Made by a program: the position numbers and the translations under genes. DNA of 64,000 nt from Rhizobium subbaraonis (GTDB lineage: Bacteria; Pseudomonadota; Alphaproteobacteria; Rhizobiales; Rhizobiaceae), in NCBI RefSeq assembly GCF_900220975.1, contig NZ_OBQD01000003.1, positions 124,001 to 188,000 on the forward strand. Reading direction: 5' to 3'. Each line of letters starts with the position of its first letter. Position 1 is the stretch's first letter. The notes beneath the pieces are model-generated. The model searched no databases, had not been told where the DNA came from, and saw nothing but the letters and a program-made list of their open reading frames with translations. Of the stretch, positions 8,801 through 17,114 are shown one piece after another.

Positions 8801-9424
8801 TCACACCGTCGATCTGGACAGCCCCAGCACTTCCGCCATCCGCACCAGGTCGGCAAATGTCTTGGCCATCATCTTCCGGCTGATCTTGCCGCGGTGAATC
8901 TTGACTGTGATCTCGCTCAGGCCGAGCTCCCCGGCGATCTGCTTGTTCATCAGGCCGGCTGTCGCCATCGCCATGATCTGCTGCTCCCGCGGGGAAAGCG
9001 TCTGGTAGCGGGTGCGGAGCTCGACCTCCGTCCTGTCGGAGCCGCGGACGAGCCTGTCTTTTTCCACCGCGGCCGCGACCGCGTCGAGGATGTCCTGATC
9101 GCGAAAGGGCTTGGCCAGAAAGTCGGCAGCGCCTGCCTTCATGGCCCTGACCGTCATCGGAATGTCGCCATGGCCGGTAACGAAAATCACGGGCGTGTTC
9201 ACGCCCCGCTCGGCGAGCTTCTGGTGAAAGTCGAGACCGCTGGTGAAGGGCAGGCGTACGTCGAGGATCAGGCAGTTCGCATCCGGCAGGCGGGGGTCGT
9301 CATAGAGTTCCTGTGCCGTTGCGAACGTCTTGACGCGGTATCCGACGGATCGGAGGAGGGTGTCCAGCGACTGCCGAACGAGCGGTTCGTCGTCAACGAC
9401 CAGGACAAGGGGGCTTTCCGACAT
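8801..9424 (-). CDS. FixJ/NarL-type two-component response regulator
   Basis: A 207-residue regulator: a receiver domain (residues 1-120) with D11-D12, phospho-acceptor D55 (LILDVRLPF), T83 and K105, then a C-terminal LuxR/FixJ helix-turn-helix (LSPREQQIMAMATAG, NKQIAGELGLSEITVKIHRG). I took the ATG at 9424 (MSESPLVLVV), which has GGAAGAAG upstream; a longer frame from 9517 would add 31 residues without receiver similarity. No cognate kinase is next to it. Its upstream region holds a perfect ATACCCGGGTAT palindrome, which could be an autoregulatory site. It is not the classical nitrogen-fixation FixJ; that identity cannot be claimed from this sequence. Confidence 0.92.
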   Translation of the reverse strand: MSESPLVLVVDDEPLVRQSLDTLLRSVGYRVKTFATAQELYDDPRLPDANCLILDVRLPFTSGLDFHQKLAERGVNTPVIFVTGHGDIPMTVRAMKAGAADFLAKPFRDQDILDAVAAAVEKDRLVRGSDRTEVELRTRYQTLSPREQQIMAMATAGLMNKQIAGELGLSEITVKIHRGKISRKMMAKTFADLVRMAEVLGLSRSTV

Positions 9425-9515
9425 GGCAGGCGCTTCTTCCAGATTGCAGTTCCTCGTTCCTGCGCATTCGCAAGGCGGACGCCGAGAACACCTAAACACG
9501 CGCCCGCGCGAGGGC

Positions 9516-9531
9516 AATTATACCCGGGTAT
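9516..9531 (-). promoter_or_regulatory. Palindromic copy of the shared 16-bp element upstream of the FixJ-type gene
   Basis: The minus strand reads ATACCCGGGTATAATT; its first twelve bases are a perfect palindrome. It lies 92-107 bases before the ATG of the FixJ-type regulator. It matches the elements at 8654-8669 and 15125-15140 at most positions. A site for the FixJ-type protein itself is a reasonable but untested reading. Confidence 0.45.
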
Positions 9532-9647
9532 GATCCGCTAACACTCATGTGTAGCGGAAGTCGATCACAGTACGATTTCGGATCACGCCGACCGATTTCA
9601 TTATGGGAGCACAAAATCGCACTGCAATCTTCTCAAGGAGATCGAAG

Positions 9648-10238
9648 ATGTCTGTCAATGCCGATGCTGTCCTCGAGCACTCTGAACGTCGAAACGACAT
9701 TCGCGACCTGAGCAACAGGACCTCGAGCGAGGTCTCGGATCTGCTGTTGCGGGCCATCAGCCTCGTCGAACGGGACGAGGTCGTCGCCATTGACCTGATG
9801 AAGAAGGCGTCCAGCCTTATGAGGCCGAGCGGCGCCAAGACGTCGCCGGCCGCCGAGCAGGGCATCGTCGTCGGGGGGCTCGCGCCCTGGCAGGTAAAGC
9901 GCACCAGGGCCTACATTGCCGAGCGCATCTCCCAGTCGATCTCGCTTCCGGAGCTTGCAAGCGTTGCAAAGCTGAGCACGAGCTATTTCTCCGCCGCCTT
10001 CAAGGTGAGCTTCGGCATGCCGCCGCACGCCTATATCGTCCATCAGCGGGTCGCCTTCGCAAAGCACCTGATGACCAGTAGCGAGGCGCCGCTGTGCGAA
10101 ATCGCGCTCGATTGCGGCCTGTCGGACCAGGCGCATCTCTCCCGCGTCTTCCGCAAGGTGACCGGCATGACGCCTAGCGCCTGGCGCCGCTACAGCGCCC
10201 GCCCTCTCGTCGTGGCCGCTTCCCTCGGCGACCAGTAA
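9648..10238 (+). CDS. AraC-family transcriptional regulator (short)
   Basis: A 196-residue protein. The first 85 residues are unassigned and the rest is a complete AraC/XylS DNA-binding domain: the first helix-turn-helix around SISLPELASVAKLSTSYFS and the second around CEIALDCGLSDQAHLSRVFRK, ending with the usual MTPSAWRR. It lacks the larger sensor domain of typical 300-residue family members. ATG 9648 was chosen because AAGGAG lies eight bases upstream; an ATG at 9603 is also in frame. It is divergent from the FixJ-type gene, so the 223 bases between them may be a shared control region. Confidence 0.88.
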   Translation: MSVNADAVLEHSERRNDIRDLSNRTSSEVSDLLLRAISLVERDEVVAIDLMKKASSLMRPSGAKTSPAAEQGIVVGGLAPWQVKRTRAYIAERISQSISLPELASVAKLSTSYFSAAFKVSFGMPPHAYIVHQRVAFAKHLMTSSEAPLCEIALDCGLSDQAHLSRVFRKVTGMTPSAWRRYSARPLVVAASLGDQ

Positions 10239-10380
10239 CGGTCATGTCTTGCAAGCTTGCCGATCGAAGCTCACCCGAAGCGAAACGGCTGCACAGTCAG
10301 CCCGCGGCAGGTATGCTGCCAGCCATCCGCCACGAGCGCGACCTGACGTCGCAAGCCTGATCAGGGCAAGGAGGGAAGGA

Positions 10381-11496
10381 ATGACCGGAACGAAGCTTTT
10401 TTCGCCCATCCATATGGGCAACCTGCGGCTCGACAACCGCATCGTCATCGCCCCGATGTGCCAGTATTCGGCCGAAGACGGCAGGATGACCGACTGGCAC
10501 CTGATGCACCTCGGCATGCTGGCGAATTCCGGGGCCGGCGTCCTCACGATCGAGGCGACGGCGGTCTCCCCCGAAGGCCGCATCTCCTACGGTGACGTCG
10601 GGCTCTACTCCGACGCATGCGAGGCGGCAATGGCGCGCGTCCTTGCCGGCGTCCGACGGTGGTCGAACATGCCGATCGCCATCCAGCTTGGCCATGCCGG
10701 GCGCAAGGCCTCGAGCGAGGTGCCATGGCTAGGCGGCGGGCAGATTGCGCCGTCGTCGACCAACGGATGGAAGACGGTCGCGCCTGCCGGCGTTCCGTTC
10801 CGCGCGATCTACGATCCGCCTGTGGCGCTCGACGCGATCGGCATGAACCGCATACGCGAGGCGTTTGCCGACGCCGCCCGCCGCGCGGCGAAACTGGGAA
10901 TCGATGCGGTCCAGATCCACGGCGCGCACGGATATCTGCTGCACCAGTTCCTTTCGCCGCTGTCGAACACGCGGACCGACGCCTATGGCGGTTCGCTCGA
11001 AAACCGGATGCGTTTTCCGCTGGAGGTGTTCGAGGCCGTGCGCGAAGCCTTTCCGGCGGAGCGTCCCGTCACGATGCGGCTTTCGGCGACCGACTGGGTT
11101 GCGGGAGGCTGGGACGTCGAGCAGTCCATCGCGTTCGCCACGGAACTCGAGCGCCGGGGGTGCGGCGCGATCCACGTCTCGAGCGGGGGGCTCTCCGAAC
11201 ACCAGAAGATCGCGCTCGGGCCGAACTACCAGGTGCCTTTCGCCCGCGCGATCAAGGCGGCGACCAGCCTTCCCGTCATTGCCGTCGGCCTCATCACCGA
11301 GTTCGAGCAGGCCGAAGCGATCCTCGTCACCGGCGATGCGGACATGATCGCCATCGCCCGCGCGATCCTCTACGATCCCCGCTGGCCCTGGCATGCGGCG
11401 GCGCATTTCGGTGAGACGGTGAGGGCTGCCGACCAGTATCTTCGCTGCCAGCCCCGACAGTTCAAGCACCTGTTCGAGCACGCTTCGGCCGTCTGA
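10381..11496 (+). CDS. Old Yellow Enzyme family NADH:flavin oxidoreductase (YqjM-like)
   Basis: A 371-residue FMN-dependent ene-reductase of the class that reduces activated C=C bonds using NAD(P)H. The bacterial YqjM subgroup is indicated by Cys27 in APMCQYS, where the cysteine tunes the flavin, by the substrate-binding pair in QIHGAHGYLLHQFLSP, and by NTRTDAYGGSLENR. The ATG at 10381 follows a strong GGAGGGAAGGA site; an upstream in-frame start at 10249 would add 44 residues without family similarity. It stands alone between the AraC gene and a convergent LysR gene. The natural substrate is unknown; detoxification of electrophiles is the usual role proposed for the family. Confidence 0.94.
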   Translation: MTGTKLFSPIHMGNLRLDNRIVIAPMCQYSAEDGRMTDWHLMHLGMLANSGAGVLTIEATAVSPEGRISYGDVGLYSDACEAAMARVLAGVRRWSNMPIAIQLGHAGRKASSEVPWLGGGQIAPSSTNGWKTVAPAGVPFRAIYDPPVALDAIGMNRIREAFADAARRAAKLGIDAVQIHGAHGYLLHQFLSPLSNTRTDAYGGSLENRMRFPLEVFEAVREAFPAERPVTMRLSATDWVAGGWDVEQSIAFATELERRGCGAIHVSSGGLSEHQKIALGPNYQVPFARAIKAATSLPVIAVGLITEFEQAEAILVTGDADMIAIARAILYDPRWPWHAAAHFGETVRAADQYLRCQPRQFKHLFEHASAV

Positions 11497-11538
11497 CCGC
11501 GCCCCTGCCGCGTTTCCGGGACGCGTCCCTTTCGATCC

Positions 11539-12438
11539 TCACCCTTTGAGGGGCGAGACACCCGACTCGGCCAGCGCCTGGCGCAGGGCCGAGATGAAGA
11601 CGCGCACCTTGGGCAGGACGAGGCGGGCGGTCGGATAGACGGCCCAGATGTTCAACGTTTCGGGCTGCGCGTCGGCCAGTTCGATCCGAACCAGCCGGCC
11701 GGATGCGAGGTCGTCACTGACGTTCCAATGGGACAGCAACGCGATGCCGCCACCGGCAACGCACACGGACAGGCAGGCGGCGATGCTGCTGGAGGAGAAG
11801 CGGGCATTGACGCGGACTTGCCTGTCGCTCCTTCCGCCTGCGAACGTCCAGTGCGTGACGCCGTCCAGCGGCAGGCAGTCGTGTTCCGAAAGCGCGTCGA
11901 GCGAAGCAGGCGTTCCCCGTGCTTCCAGATAGCCGGGGCTTGCGACGAGGAGGCGCGGGTTGTCGGCAAGCTTCTGCGCAACGAGGCTATTGTCGCGAAG
12001 CCTGGCGATGCGGATCGCAAGATCCGTCCCGGTGGCGACGAGATCGGGCAGCGCATCGGTGAGGTCGAGCGCGATGCGCAAGTCGGGATGACGGGCCAGC
12101 AGGCCAGGCACGATGGGTGCGACGAAGCGCAGGCCGAAGGCGACCGGCACGGAGACGCGGAGCAGGCCGGCGGCGCCGCGACTGTCGGAGCGCATCCTGG
12201 CCAGGGCCTCGTCACCGTTTTCAACGATCGACTGGGCGAAGGGCAGGAAGGTTTCTCCCTCCGGCGTCAAAGAGAGGGCGCGCGTGGTCCGGTGCAGCAG
12301 CCTGACGCCCAGCGCCGTTTCGAGTGCGGCAAGACGCCTGCTCGCCATCATGGCCGTGATTCCAAGCCGTCGCGCCGCAGCCGCGAGGCTGCCGGCCGAA
12401 ACGGCGACGCAGAAGACGCGGACATCATCGAGGTTCAA
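11539..12438 (-). CDS. LysR-family transcriptional regulator
   Basis: A 299-residue LysR protein with the N-terminal winged helix (VFCVAVSAGSLAAAARRLG, ASRRLAALETALGVRLLHR) and the two-lobe substrate-binding domain expected for the family. It is divergently placed from an MFS transporter that is followed by a flavin monooxygenase. That arrangement usually means it controls those two genes from the 98-base gap and responds to their substrate. It converges with the Old Yellow Enzyme gene. Confidence 0.94.
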   Translation of the reverse strand: MNLDDVRVFCVAVSAGSLAAAARRLGITAMMASRRLAALETALGVRLLHRTTRALSLTPEGETFLPFAQSIVENGDEALARMRSDSRGAAGLLRVSVPVAFGLRFVAPIVPGLLARHPDLRIALDLTDALPDLVATGTDLAIRIARLRDNSLVAQKLADNPRLLVASPGYLEARGTPASLDALSEHDCLPLDGVTHWTFAGGRSDRQVRVNARFSSSSIAACLSVCVAGGGIALLSHWNVSDDLASGRLVRIELADAQPETLNIWAVYPTARLVLPKVRVFISALRQALAESGVSPLKG

Positions 12439-12536
12439 TATCGAAATCCGTTATACCGGCCGAACATACAAGAGCAGTACATCCGGTCTCGATAAAGTTC
12501 TAGATCTCGTACATCGCTTTCTTCAGCCAGAAAGGC
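12439..12536. promoter_or_regulatory. Divergent promoter region, LysR gene / MFS-monooxygenase genes
   Basis: This 98-base gap separates two genes read in opposite directions and is visibly more AT-rich than its surroundings. It should hold both promoters and the LysR binding sites. I could not pick out one convincing T-N11-A box by eye. Confidence 0.4.
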
Positions 12537-13757
12537 ATGAAAATGGATATGAAAATCTCGAGCGCGGCTGCGGACACCTCGCATGGGGGCGTCGGGCGGC
12601 TCGCCCTTCTTGCCATGGCAACGGCCGGCGGTATCGCGGTGGCGAACATCTACTACAACCAGCCCATGCTCGGCCTTATCGAGGCGGAATTCCAGCATCA
12701 GACGGCTACGGGGCTTATTCCCACTGCGACGCAGCTCGGCTACGCGCTCGGCCTCTTCCTGCTGCTGCCGCTGGGCGATCTCGTTCACCGCCGGCCGCTG
12801 ATCATCGGCCAGTTCGTACTGCTGGCGGTAACGCTTCTGCTTGCGGCGCTGGCGCCAACCGCCTGGCTTCTCGTCGCCGCATCGTTTCTCGTCGGTACGG
12901 CATCCACCGTCGCACAGCAGATCGTTCCGTTTGCCGCGTCGCTTGCCGCTCCTGAAAAGCGCGGCGCCACGATCGGGACCGTGATGGCGGGCGTTCTGTC
13001 GGGCATCCTGTTCAGCCGGACGCTGTCCGGCTTCGTCGGGCAGCATGCCGGCTGGCGCGAGATGTTCTGGATCGGCGTGCCGATGGCGCTCATCGCAGCG
13101 GCAATGATGTTTCTGACGCTGCCTCATCATCGCCCGGCATCGCGCATGCGCTATCACACGGCGATGCGATCGCTCGTTCATTTGTGGAAACACCAGCCGT
13201 CCTTGAGAACGGCAACCCTTGTCCAGGCGGCGCTGTTCGCCTCGTTCACGGCGTTCTGGACGATCCTGGCGCTCTATCTGCAGGGGCCGAGCTTCGATCT
13301 CGGCGCCGATGTCGCGGGCCTTTTCGGGATCGTCGGCGCGGTCGGCATCTTTGCTGCGCCGCTCGCCGGCAAGGTGGCCGATCGCCGCGGCCCCGGCTTC
13401 GTCGTCTGGATGGGTGCGGTGCTGGCAGCCGTCGCCTGGATCGTCTTCGGCCTCTGGTCGTCGTTGGCAGCCCTCGTCATCGGCGTCATCATTCTCGATT
13501 TCGGCATCCAGAGCGCGCTGGTCGCCAACCAGCACATCATCTACGCGATCGATCCCGAAGCCCGCAGCCGCCTCAATACGATCTTCATGACGGGGATGTT
13601 CCTGGGCGGCGCATTCGGTTCCGCCGCGGCCACGGCTGCCTGGGGCTATGGAGCGTGGGCGGCCGTCAGCGCGCTGGGCGTGGTTTTCGCGCTGGTTGCG
13701 ATCGGCATCAAGTTCGTGGCGCACCACCGCTCCACTACCGTCGGAAAGACCCGTTGA
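12537..13757 (+). CDS. MFS transporter
   Basis: A 406-residue inner-membrane carrier with about twelve hydrophobic segments. The first loop carries the MFS signature in the form GYALGLFLLLPLGDLVHRRPL, and NIYYNQPMLGLIEAEF in helix 1 resembles the YnfM/YdeE-like proton-driven exporters. It precedes a flavin monooxygenase gene by ten bases and is divergent from a LysR regulator. It may import or export the aromatic substrate or product of that monooxygenase; the direction is not clear. The start is chosen as the first ATG after an AAAGG; a nearby ATG at 12543 is possible. Confidence 0.9.
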   Translation: MKMDMKISSAAADTSHGGVGRLALLAMATAGGIAVANIYYNQPMLGLIEAEFQHQTATGLIPTATQLGYALGLFLLLPLGDLVHRRPLIIGQFVLLAVTLLLAALAPTAWLLVAASFLVGTASTVAQQIVPFAASLAAPEKRGATIGTVMAGVLSGILFSRTLSGFVGQHAGWREMFWIGVPMALIAAAMMFLTLPHHRPASRMRYHTAMRSLVHLWKHQPSLRTATLVQAALFASFTAFWTILALYLQGPSFDLGADVAGLFGIVGAVGIFAAPLAGKVADRRGPGFVVWMGAVLAAVAWIVFGLWSSLAALVIGVIILDFGIQSALVANQHIIYAIDPEARSRLNTIFMTGMFLGGAFGSAAATAAWGYGAWAAVSALGVVFALVAIGIKFVAHHRSTTVGKTR

Positions 13758-13767
13758 GGAGCGAGCG

Positions 13768-14880
13768 ATGAAAAGACTACGCGTGCGGGTCGTCGGCGGT
13801 TCTCTCGGCGGGCTCTTTGCCGCCATCCTGCTTCAGCGCGACGGCCACGACGTCATCGTCTACGAGCGCTCCGCCGCCGGCCTCGGCGGCCGGGGAGCGG
13901 GGCTGGTCGGCCAGCACGACCTGTACGACGTGCTCGGGCGCATCGGATTGCGGGAACTCGCCCAGGTGGGCGTGGAAGCCTTCGAACGCATCTATCTCGA
14001 TGCTGACGGACGGATTTCGGGACGGATCCGCGCGTCGCAGACGCAGATTTCCTGGGATGTTCTCTATGAGGGCGTCTCCTCGATGCTGGCGCCGGGCAGC
14101 CATCTCCTCGGGCGCAAGGTGAGGCGCGTCACCGATGGCGAACGTCAGGCGTCGGTGATGTTTGCGGACGGTACGACCGACACGGCCGATCTCGTCGTCG
14201 GCGCGGACGGGCTCGGCTCGGTCACGCGCGGTGCCGTCAACACGCTGACGCAGAACGACTATGCCGGCTACGTCGCCTGGCGCGGGCTCATTCCGGAAGG
14301 AAAGCTCCCCTCCGGCAGCGCGATCCTGAAAGACCGCTTTGCGTTTTTCGTGATGGCCGGCATCCATGTCCTCGGCTATCTCGTTCCCGGACCGCGCGGC
14401 GAGATGCTGCCGGGCGAGCGTCGCTACAACTGGGTATGGTACAGGAAGGTTGCTGCCGGCGAGATTGAAAGCCTGTTCACCGGCCAGAATGGAAGGGCGA
14501 ACCGCTTCTCGCTTCCGCGCGGAGAATTGTCGCGTGACCGGCTCGAGACGTTGAGGATGGACGCGGCGCGGCTGCTGCCACCGCAGTTCGCCCTTGCCGT
14601 TACGGCGGAAGACGAGCCGTGGATACAGGGCATCTTCGATTATCGCGCCGACAGGATGGCGGGCAATGCCGTCGCCCTTGTGGGGGACGCGGCCTTCGTC
14701 GTGCGACCCCACACGGCGATGGGCGCCTCCAAGGCCGCGGGTGACGCAATGGCGCTTCGCGACAGCCTTGCCCGTTCGCAATCGGTCGACGAAGCCCTGC
14801 GGCGCTATGCTGCGCTGCGCATGCCCGTCGGGGAAGAAATCGCAAGCTATGGCCGCCGGCTGGGCGCTTCCGCACTCTGA
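13768..14880 (+). CDS. FAD-dependent monooxygenase (aromatic hydroxylase family)
   Basis: A 370-residue class A flavoprotein hydroxylase. The N-terminal FAD fold reads RVVGGSLGGLFAAILLQ. The DG motif is VVGADGLGSVTRG. The second FAD motif is VALVGDAAFVVRPHTAMGASKA. The sequence style is like the 2,6-dihydroxypyridine 3-monooxygenase and 6-hydroxynicotinate monooxygenase groups, so an N-heterocycle or hydroxylated aromatic is a plausible substrate, but this is only a family-level guess. ATG 13768 is preceded by GAGGAGCGAGCG. It starts ten bases after the MFS gene, so the two form an operon probably controlled by the divergent LysR protein. Confidence 0.9.
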   Translation: MKRLRVRVVGGSLGGLFAAILLQRDGHDVIVYERSAAGLGGRGAGLVGQHDLYDVLGRIGLRELAQVGVEAFERIYLDADGRISGRIRASQTQISWDVLYEGVSSMLAPGSHLLGRKVRRVTDGERQASVMFADGTTDTADLVVGADGLGSVTRGAVNTLTQNDYAGYVAWRGLIPEGKLPSGSAILKDRFAFFVMAGIHVLGYLVPGPRGEMLPGERRYNWVWYRKVAAGEIESLFTGQNGRANRFSLPRGELSRDRLETLRMDAARLLPPQFALAVTAEDEPWIQGIFDYRADRMAGNAVALVGDAAFVVRPHTAMGASKAAGDAMALRDSLARSQSVDEALRRYAALRMPVGEEIASYGRRLGASAL

Positions 14881-14964
14881 CGCCGGCTGCGGGAGGAGAG
14901 GCACGATGCTCTCCTCCCGTCCGCGTTCGACGGGATGAAAACTGTCCGTTACGCCTGTATTCCG

Positions 14965-15118
14965 ACGGGAAAGACCGCCCGGCGGCGGAGCCGGGCGGTC
15001 TGGCGGAGTTGGGATCCGCTGGCTTCGGACGAGGGGGAAACCCGAAGCTCGGTAGCGGGGAGGGGAGTGCGCTACCGCCTCTTTTGAGGCTGAAACGAGG
15101 TTACTATGCCGGGCGCTT
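14965..15118 (-). ncRNA. Candidate trans-acting small RNA with C/U-rich loops
   Basis: No gene fits the 298 bases between 14880 and 15179, but the minus strand shows an ordered set of hairpins. A TATAAT lies at 15126-15131, so transcription could begin near 15118. Then follow a 5-bp hairpin with AAAA loop (15077-15090), an 8-bp hairpin (15050-15057 with 15070-15077) whose RNA loop is CACUCCCCUCCC, a 7-bp hairpin (15022-15028 with 15042-15048) with loop GUUUCCCCCUCGU, and a 12-bp GC-rich terminal hairpin at 14972-15001. Loops rich in CUCC are a known feature of several alphaproteobacterial small RNAs that pair with Shine-Dalgarno sequences. Expression is not shown, and the 3' U-run is short. 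Confidence 0.5.
14972..15001 (-). terminator. Strong 12-bp GC-rich hairpin, probable end of the candidate small RNA
   Basis: A perfect 12-bp stem (14972-14983 with 14990-15001) and a 6-base loop. On the minus strand it is followed by TTCCC, so the U-run is short; on the plus strand there is no U-run at all. It could also end the monooxygenase transcript 90 bases upstream. Confidence 0.5.
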
Positions 15119-15124
15119 CTTCGA

Positions 15125-15140
15125 AATTATACGGGGGTTT
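15125..15140 (-). promoter_or_regulatory. Third copy of the shared 16-bp element, at the candidate small RNA promoter
   Basis: The minus strand reads AAACCCCCGTATAATT. It differs at only one base from the copy before the receiver gene at 8654-8669. A 9-bp inverted repeat (ATGCCGGGC at 15106-15114 with GCCCGGCAT at 15141-15149) encloses it. No protein gene on the minus strand starts downstream of it, which supports its being the promoter of a non-coding RNA. Confidence 0.4.
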
Positions 15141-15178
15141 GCCCGGCATCATACATACGGATGGGGGGATCAGGCAGA

Positions 15179-15637
15179 TCATGCAATCCTTGCTATCACG
15201 CCAACCGCGAGGATCGCAGCCCCGGCGAAATCCGTCACCATGGCGAAATTTTCCTTGGCGTTCCGGTCGCGGTTCATGGCGTGCTTGACCCCTGCCAGCG
15301 CCAGGTAGAGGCCGCCGACCAGCCCCGCCGGGGCCACCCAACCGGGCATCAGCAGGCTCAAGGTTGCGACGAGCCCCATCGCCAGGTTGCCGCAGCCGAT
15401 CTCGGTGACCAGCTTCTCGGCGTCCGGATCATCGATCCCGAATATGGTCTTGGCGGTGAAGGACGGCTGAAGCACCTGCTTGAAGCCGGCAAGCAGCAGC
15501 CTGATGCCGGCGGCCCAGAACACGAACCACTTGCCCACCAGAAACAGCAGGCCCGCGTCCGAGCCCGCTGCCCATTCCGCAAGGATGGACAGGACCGGAA
15601 GGACGAACATCAATGCGGCGACTGCGACGAAATACAT
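15179..15637 (-). CDS. Small four-helix membrane protein, DUF6790-like
   Basis: A 152-residue protein with about four hydrophobic helices (residues 3-20, 28-47, 75-100 and 125-150) and a short polar loop between the second and third. Its layout (MYFVAVAALMFVLPVLSI, GKWFVFWAAGIRLLLAGFKQ) resembles the uncharacterised DUF6790 family from memory. ATG 15637 is supported by GGAG nine bases upstream; a longer frame from 15769 adds an unconserved basic leader. It stands alone between the candidate small RNA and the carboxyspermidine genes. No function can be given. Confidence 0.75.
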   Translation of the reverse strand: MYFVAVAALMFVLPVLSILAEWAAGSDAGLLFLVGKWFVFWAAGIRLLLAGFKQVLQPSFTAKTIFGIDDPDAEKLVTEIGCGNLAMGLVATLSLLMPGWVAPAGLVGGLYLALAGVKHAMNRDRNAKENFAMVTDFAGAAILAVGVIARIA

Positions 15638-15823
15638 CGAAAAACTCCGCGTCAGGGACAGCGGTTTCCATCCTAGATTGCCGCGTCGGCGAAGCCAATG
15701 GGCGGCGGCGCGCGCCGGGGTTCGCCCATTCGGTGGATCGCTGGCGTAGCGTTGCCGCCATGCCGGCAAAAAAGAACCCGCGGCGACTGCCGCGGGTTCG
15801 GTCGTTCGTCGCGGTGCCGTCGC

Positions 15824-17062
15824 CTATTCGAACAGCGGGCGCTCCTGGCCGTTCTCGCGGATCCAGGTCGACAGGCCGATCTTGGCGAGAACGGAGAGGA
15901 AGGGCTTGGGCGCCAGTTCCTCGACGTTCGCCATATGCTTGACGTCCCACTCGCCGGTCGCGACCAGCATGGCGGCGGCTACCGGAGGAACGCCGGCGGT
16001 GTAGGAGATGCCCTGGGAGCCGACCTCTTCGTAGGCTTCCTTGTGGTCCGCCACGTTGTAGATGAAGACCTCGCGCTCCTTGCCGTCCTTTGTGCCCTTG
16101 ACGAAGTCGCCGATGCAGGTCTTGCCGGTATATTCCGGTGCGAGCGAGGCCGGGTCGGGCAGGCAGGCCTTGACGACCTTCAGCGGCACGACTTCCGAAC
16201 CGTCGGCGAGCTTGACCGGCTGCTCGGAGAGAAGGCCGATCGACTTCAGGACGGTGAAGACGTTGATGTAGTGGTCGCCGAAGCCCATCCAGAAACGCAC
16301 GTCGGCGCCGTCCATGTTCTTGGCCAGCGAATGCACTTCGTCATGGCCGCAGAGATAGGCGCGGCGGGTGCCGACGACGGGCAGGTCGTAGTCCTTGCCG
16401 ATCTCGAACATCTTGTTGACGTTCCATTCGCCGTTCTGCCACGAATAGACGACGCCGGTGAATTCGCGGAAGTTGATTTCCGGGTCGAAATTGGTGGCGA
16501 AGTACTTGCCGTGGCTGCCGGCGTTGATGTCGACGATGTCGACGTCGGTGACCTTGTCCAGGTACTCGTCCTTTGCGAGCCTGGCATAGGCGTTGACGAC
16601 GCCCGGGTCGAAGCCGGCGCCGAGAATGGCGGTGATGCCCTTCTCCCGGCATTCGTCCGCGCGCTTCCACTCGTAGTTTCCATACCACGGCGGGGTCTCG
16701 CAGATCTTGTTCGGCTCTTCATGGATTGCGGTGTCGATATACGCGACGCCGGTGTCCATGCAGGCGCGCAGCACCGACATGTTGAGGAAGGCGGTGCCGA
16801 CGTTGATGACGATCTCGCAGCCCGTCTTCTTGATGAGCGCCTTCGTGGCCTCGATGTCCAAGGCATCCAAGGCATGGGCTTCCAGTACGCCCGGTTGCTT
16901 CATCGCCTTCTTTTCGTGGACCGAGGCGATGATCGCATCGCATTTGGATTTTGTGCGCGAGGCGATGTGGATGTCGCCCAGCACGTCATTGTTCTGTGCG
17001 CACTTGTGCGCCACCACCTGGGCAACGCCACCCGCGCCGATGATGAGAACGTTCTTTTTCAT
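15824..17062 (-). CDS. Carboxynorspermidine/carboxyspermidine dehydrogenase (saccharopine dehydrogenase family)
   Basis: A 412-residue NADPH-dependent enzyme that condenses aspartate semialdehyde with putrescine or diaminopropane to make carboxyspermidine or carboxynorspermidine. The N-terminal Rossmann motif is LIIGAGGVAQVVAHKCAQN, followed by INVGTAFLNMSVLRACMDTG, AYIDTA and ILGAGFDPGVVNAYARLA, all typical of the CASDH branch rather than lysine-pathway saccharopine dehydrogenase. It lies 52 bases downstream of nspC. Together they form the alternative route to spermidine that does not use S-adenosylmethionine decarboxylase, known in Agrobacterium and Vibrio. Whether the product is spermidine or norspermidine depends on the diamine available. 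Confidence 0.93.
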   Translation of the reverse strand: MKKNVLIIGAGGVAQVVAHKCAQNNDVLGDIHIASRTKSKCDAIIASVHEKKAMKQPGVLEAHALDALDIEATKALIKKTGCEIVINVGTAFLNMSVLRACMDTGVAYIDTAIHEEPNKICETPPWYGNYEWKRADECREKGITAILGAGFDPGVVNAYARLAKDEYLDKVTDVDIVDINAGSHGKYFATNFDPEINFREFTGVVYSWQNGEWNVNKMFEIGKDYDLPVVGTRRAYLCGHDEVHSLAKNMDGADVRFWMGFGDHYINVFTVLKSIGLLSEQPVKLADGSEVVPLKVVKACLPDPASLAPEYTGKTCIGDFVKGTKDGKEREVFIYNVADHKEAYEEVGSQGISYTAGVPPVAAAMLVATGEWDVKHMANVEELAPKPFLSVLAKIGLSTWIRENGQERPLFE

Positions 17063-17114
17063 TTCGGGGTATATCTCCTTGTACCCTTAGCCGTCGTCGC
17101 TGTGAATTTTGACC

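Noticed and set aside
8801-9424. Naming the FixJ-type regulator as nitrogen-fixation FixJ
   Set aside because: No FixL kinase, fixK or fix/nif genes are near, and many FixJ-type regulators in this group have other roles.
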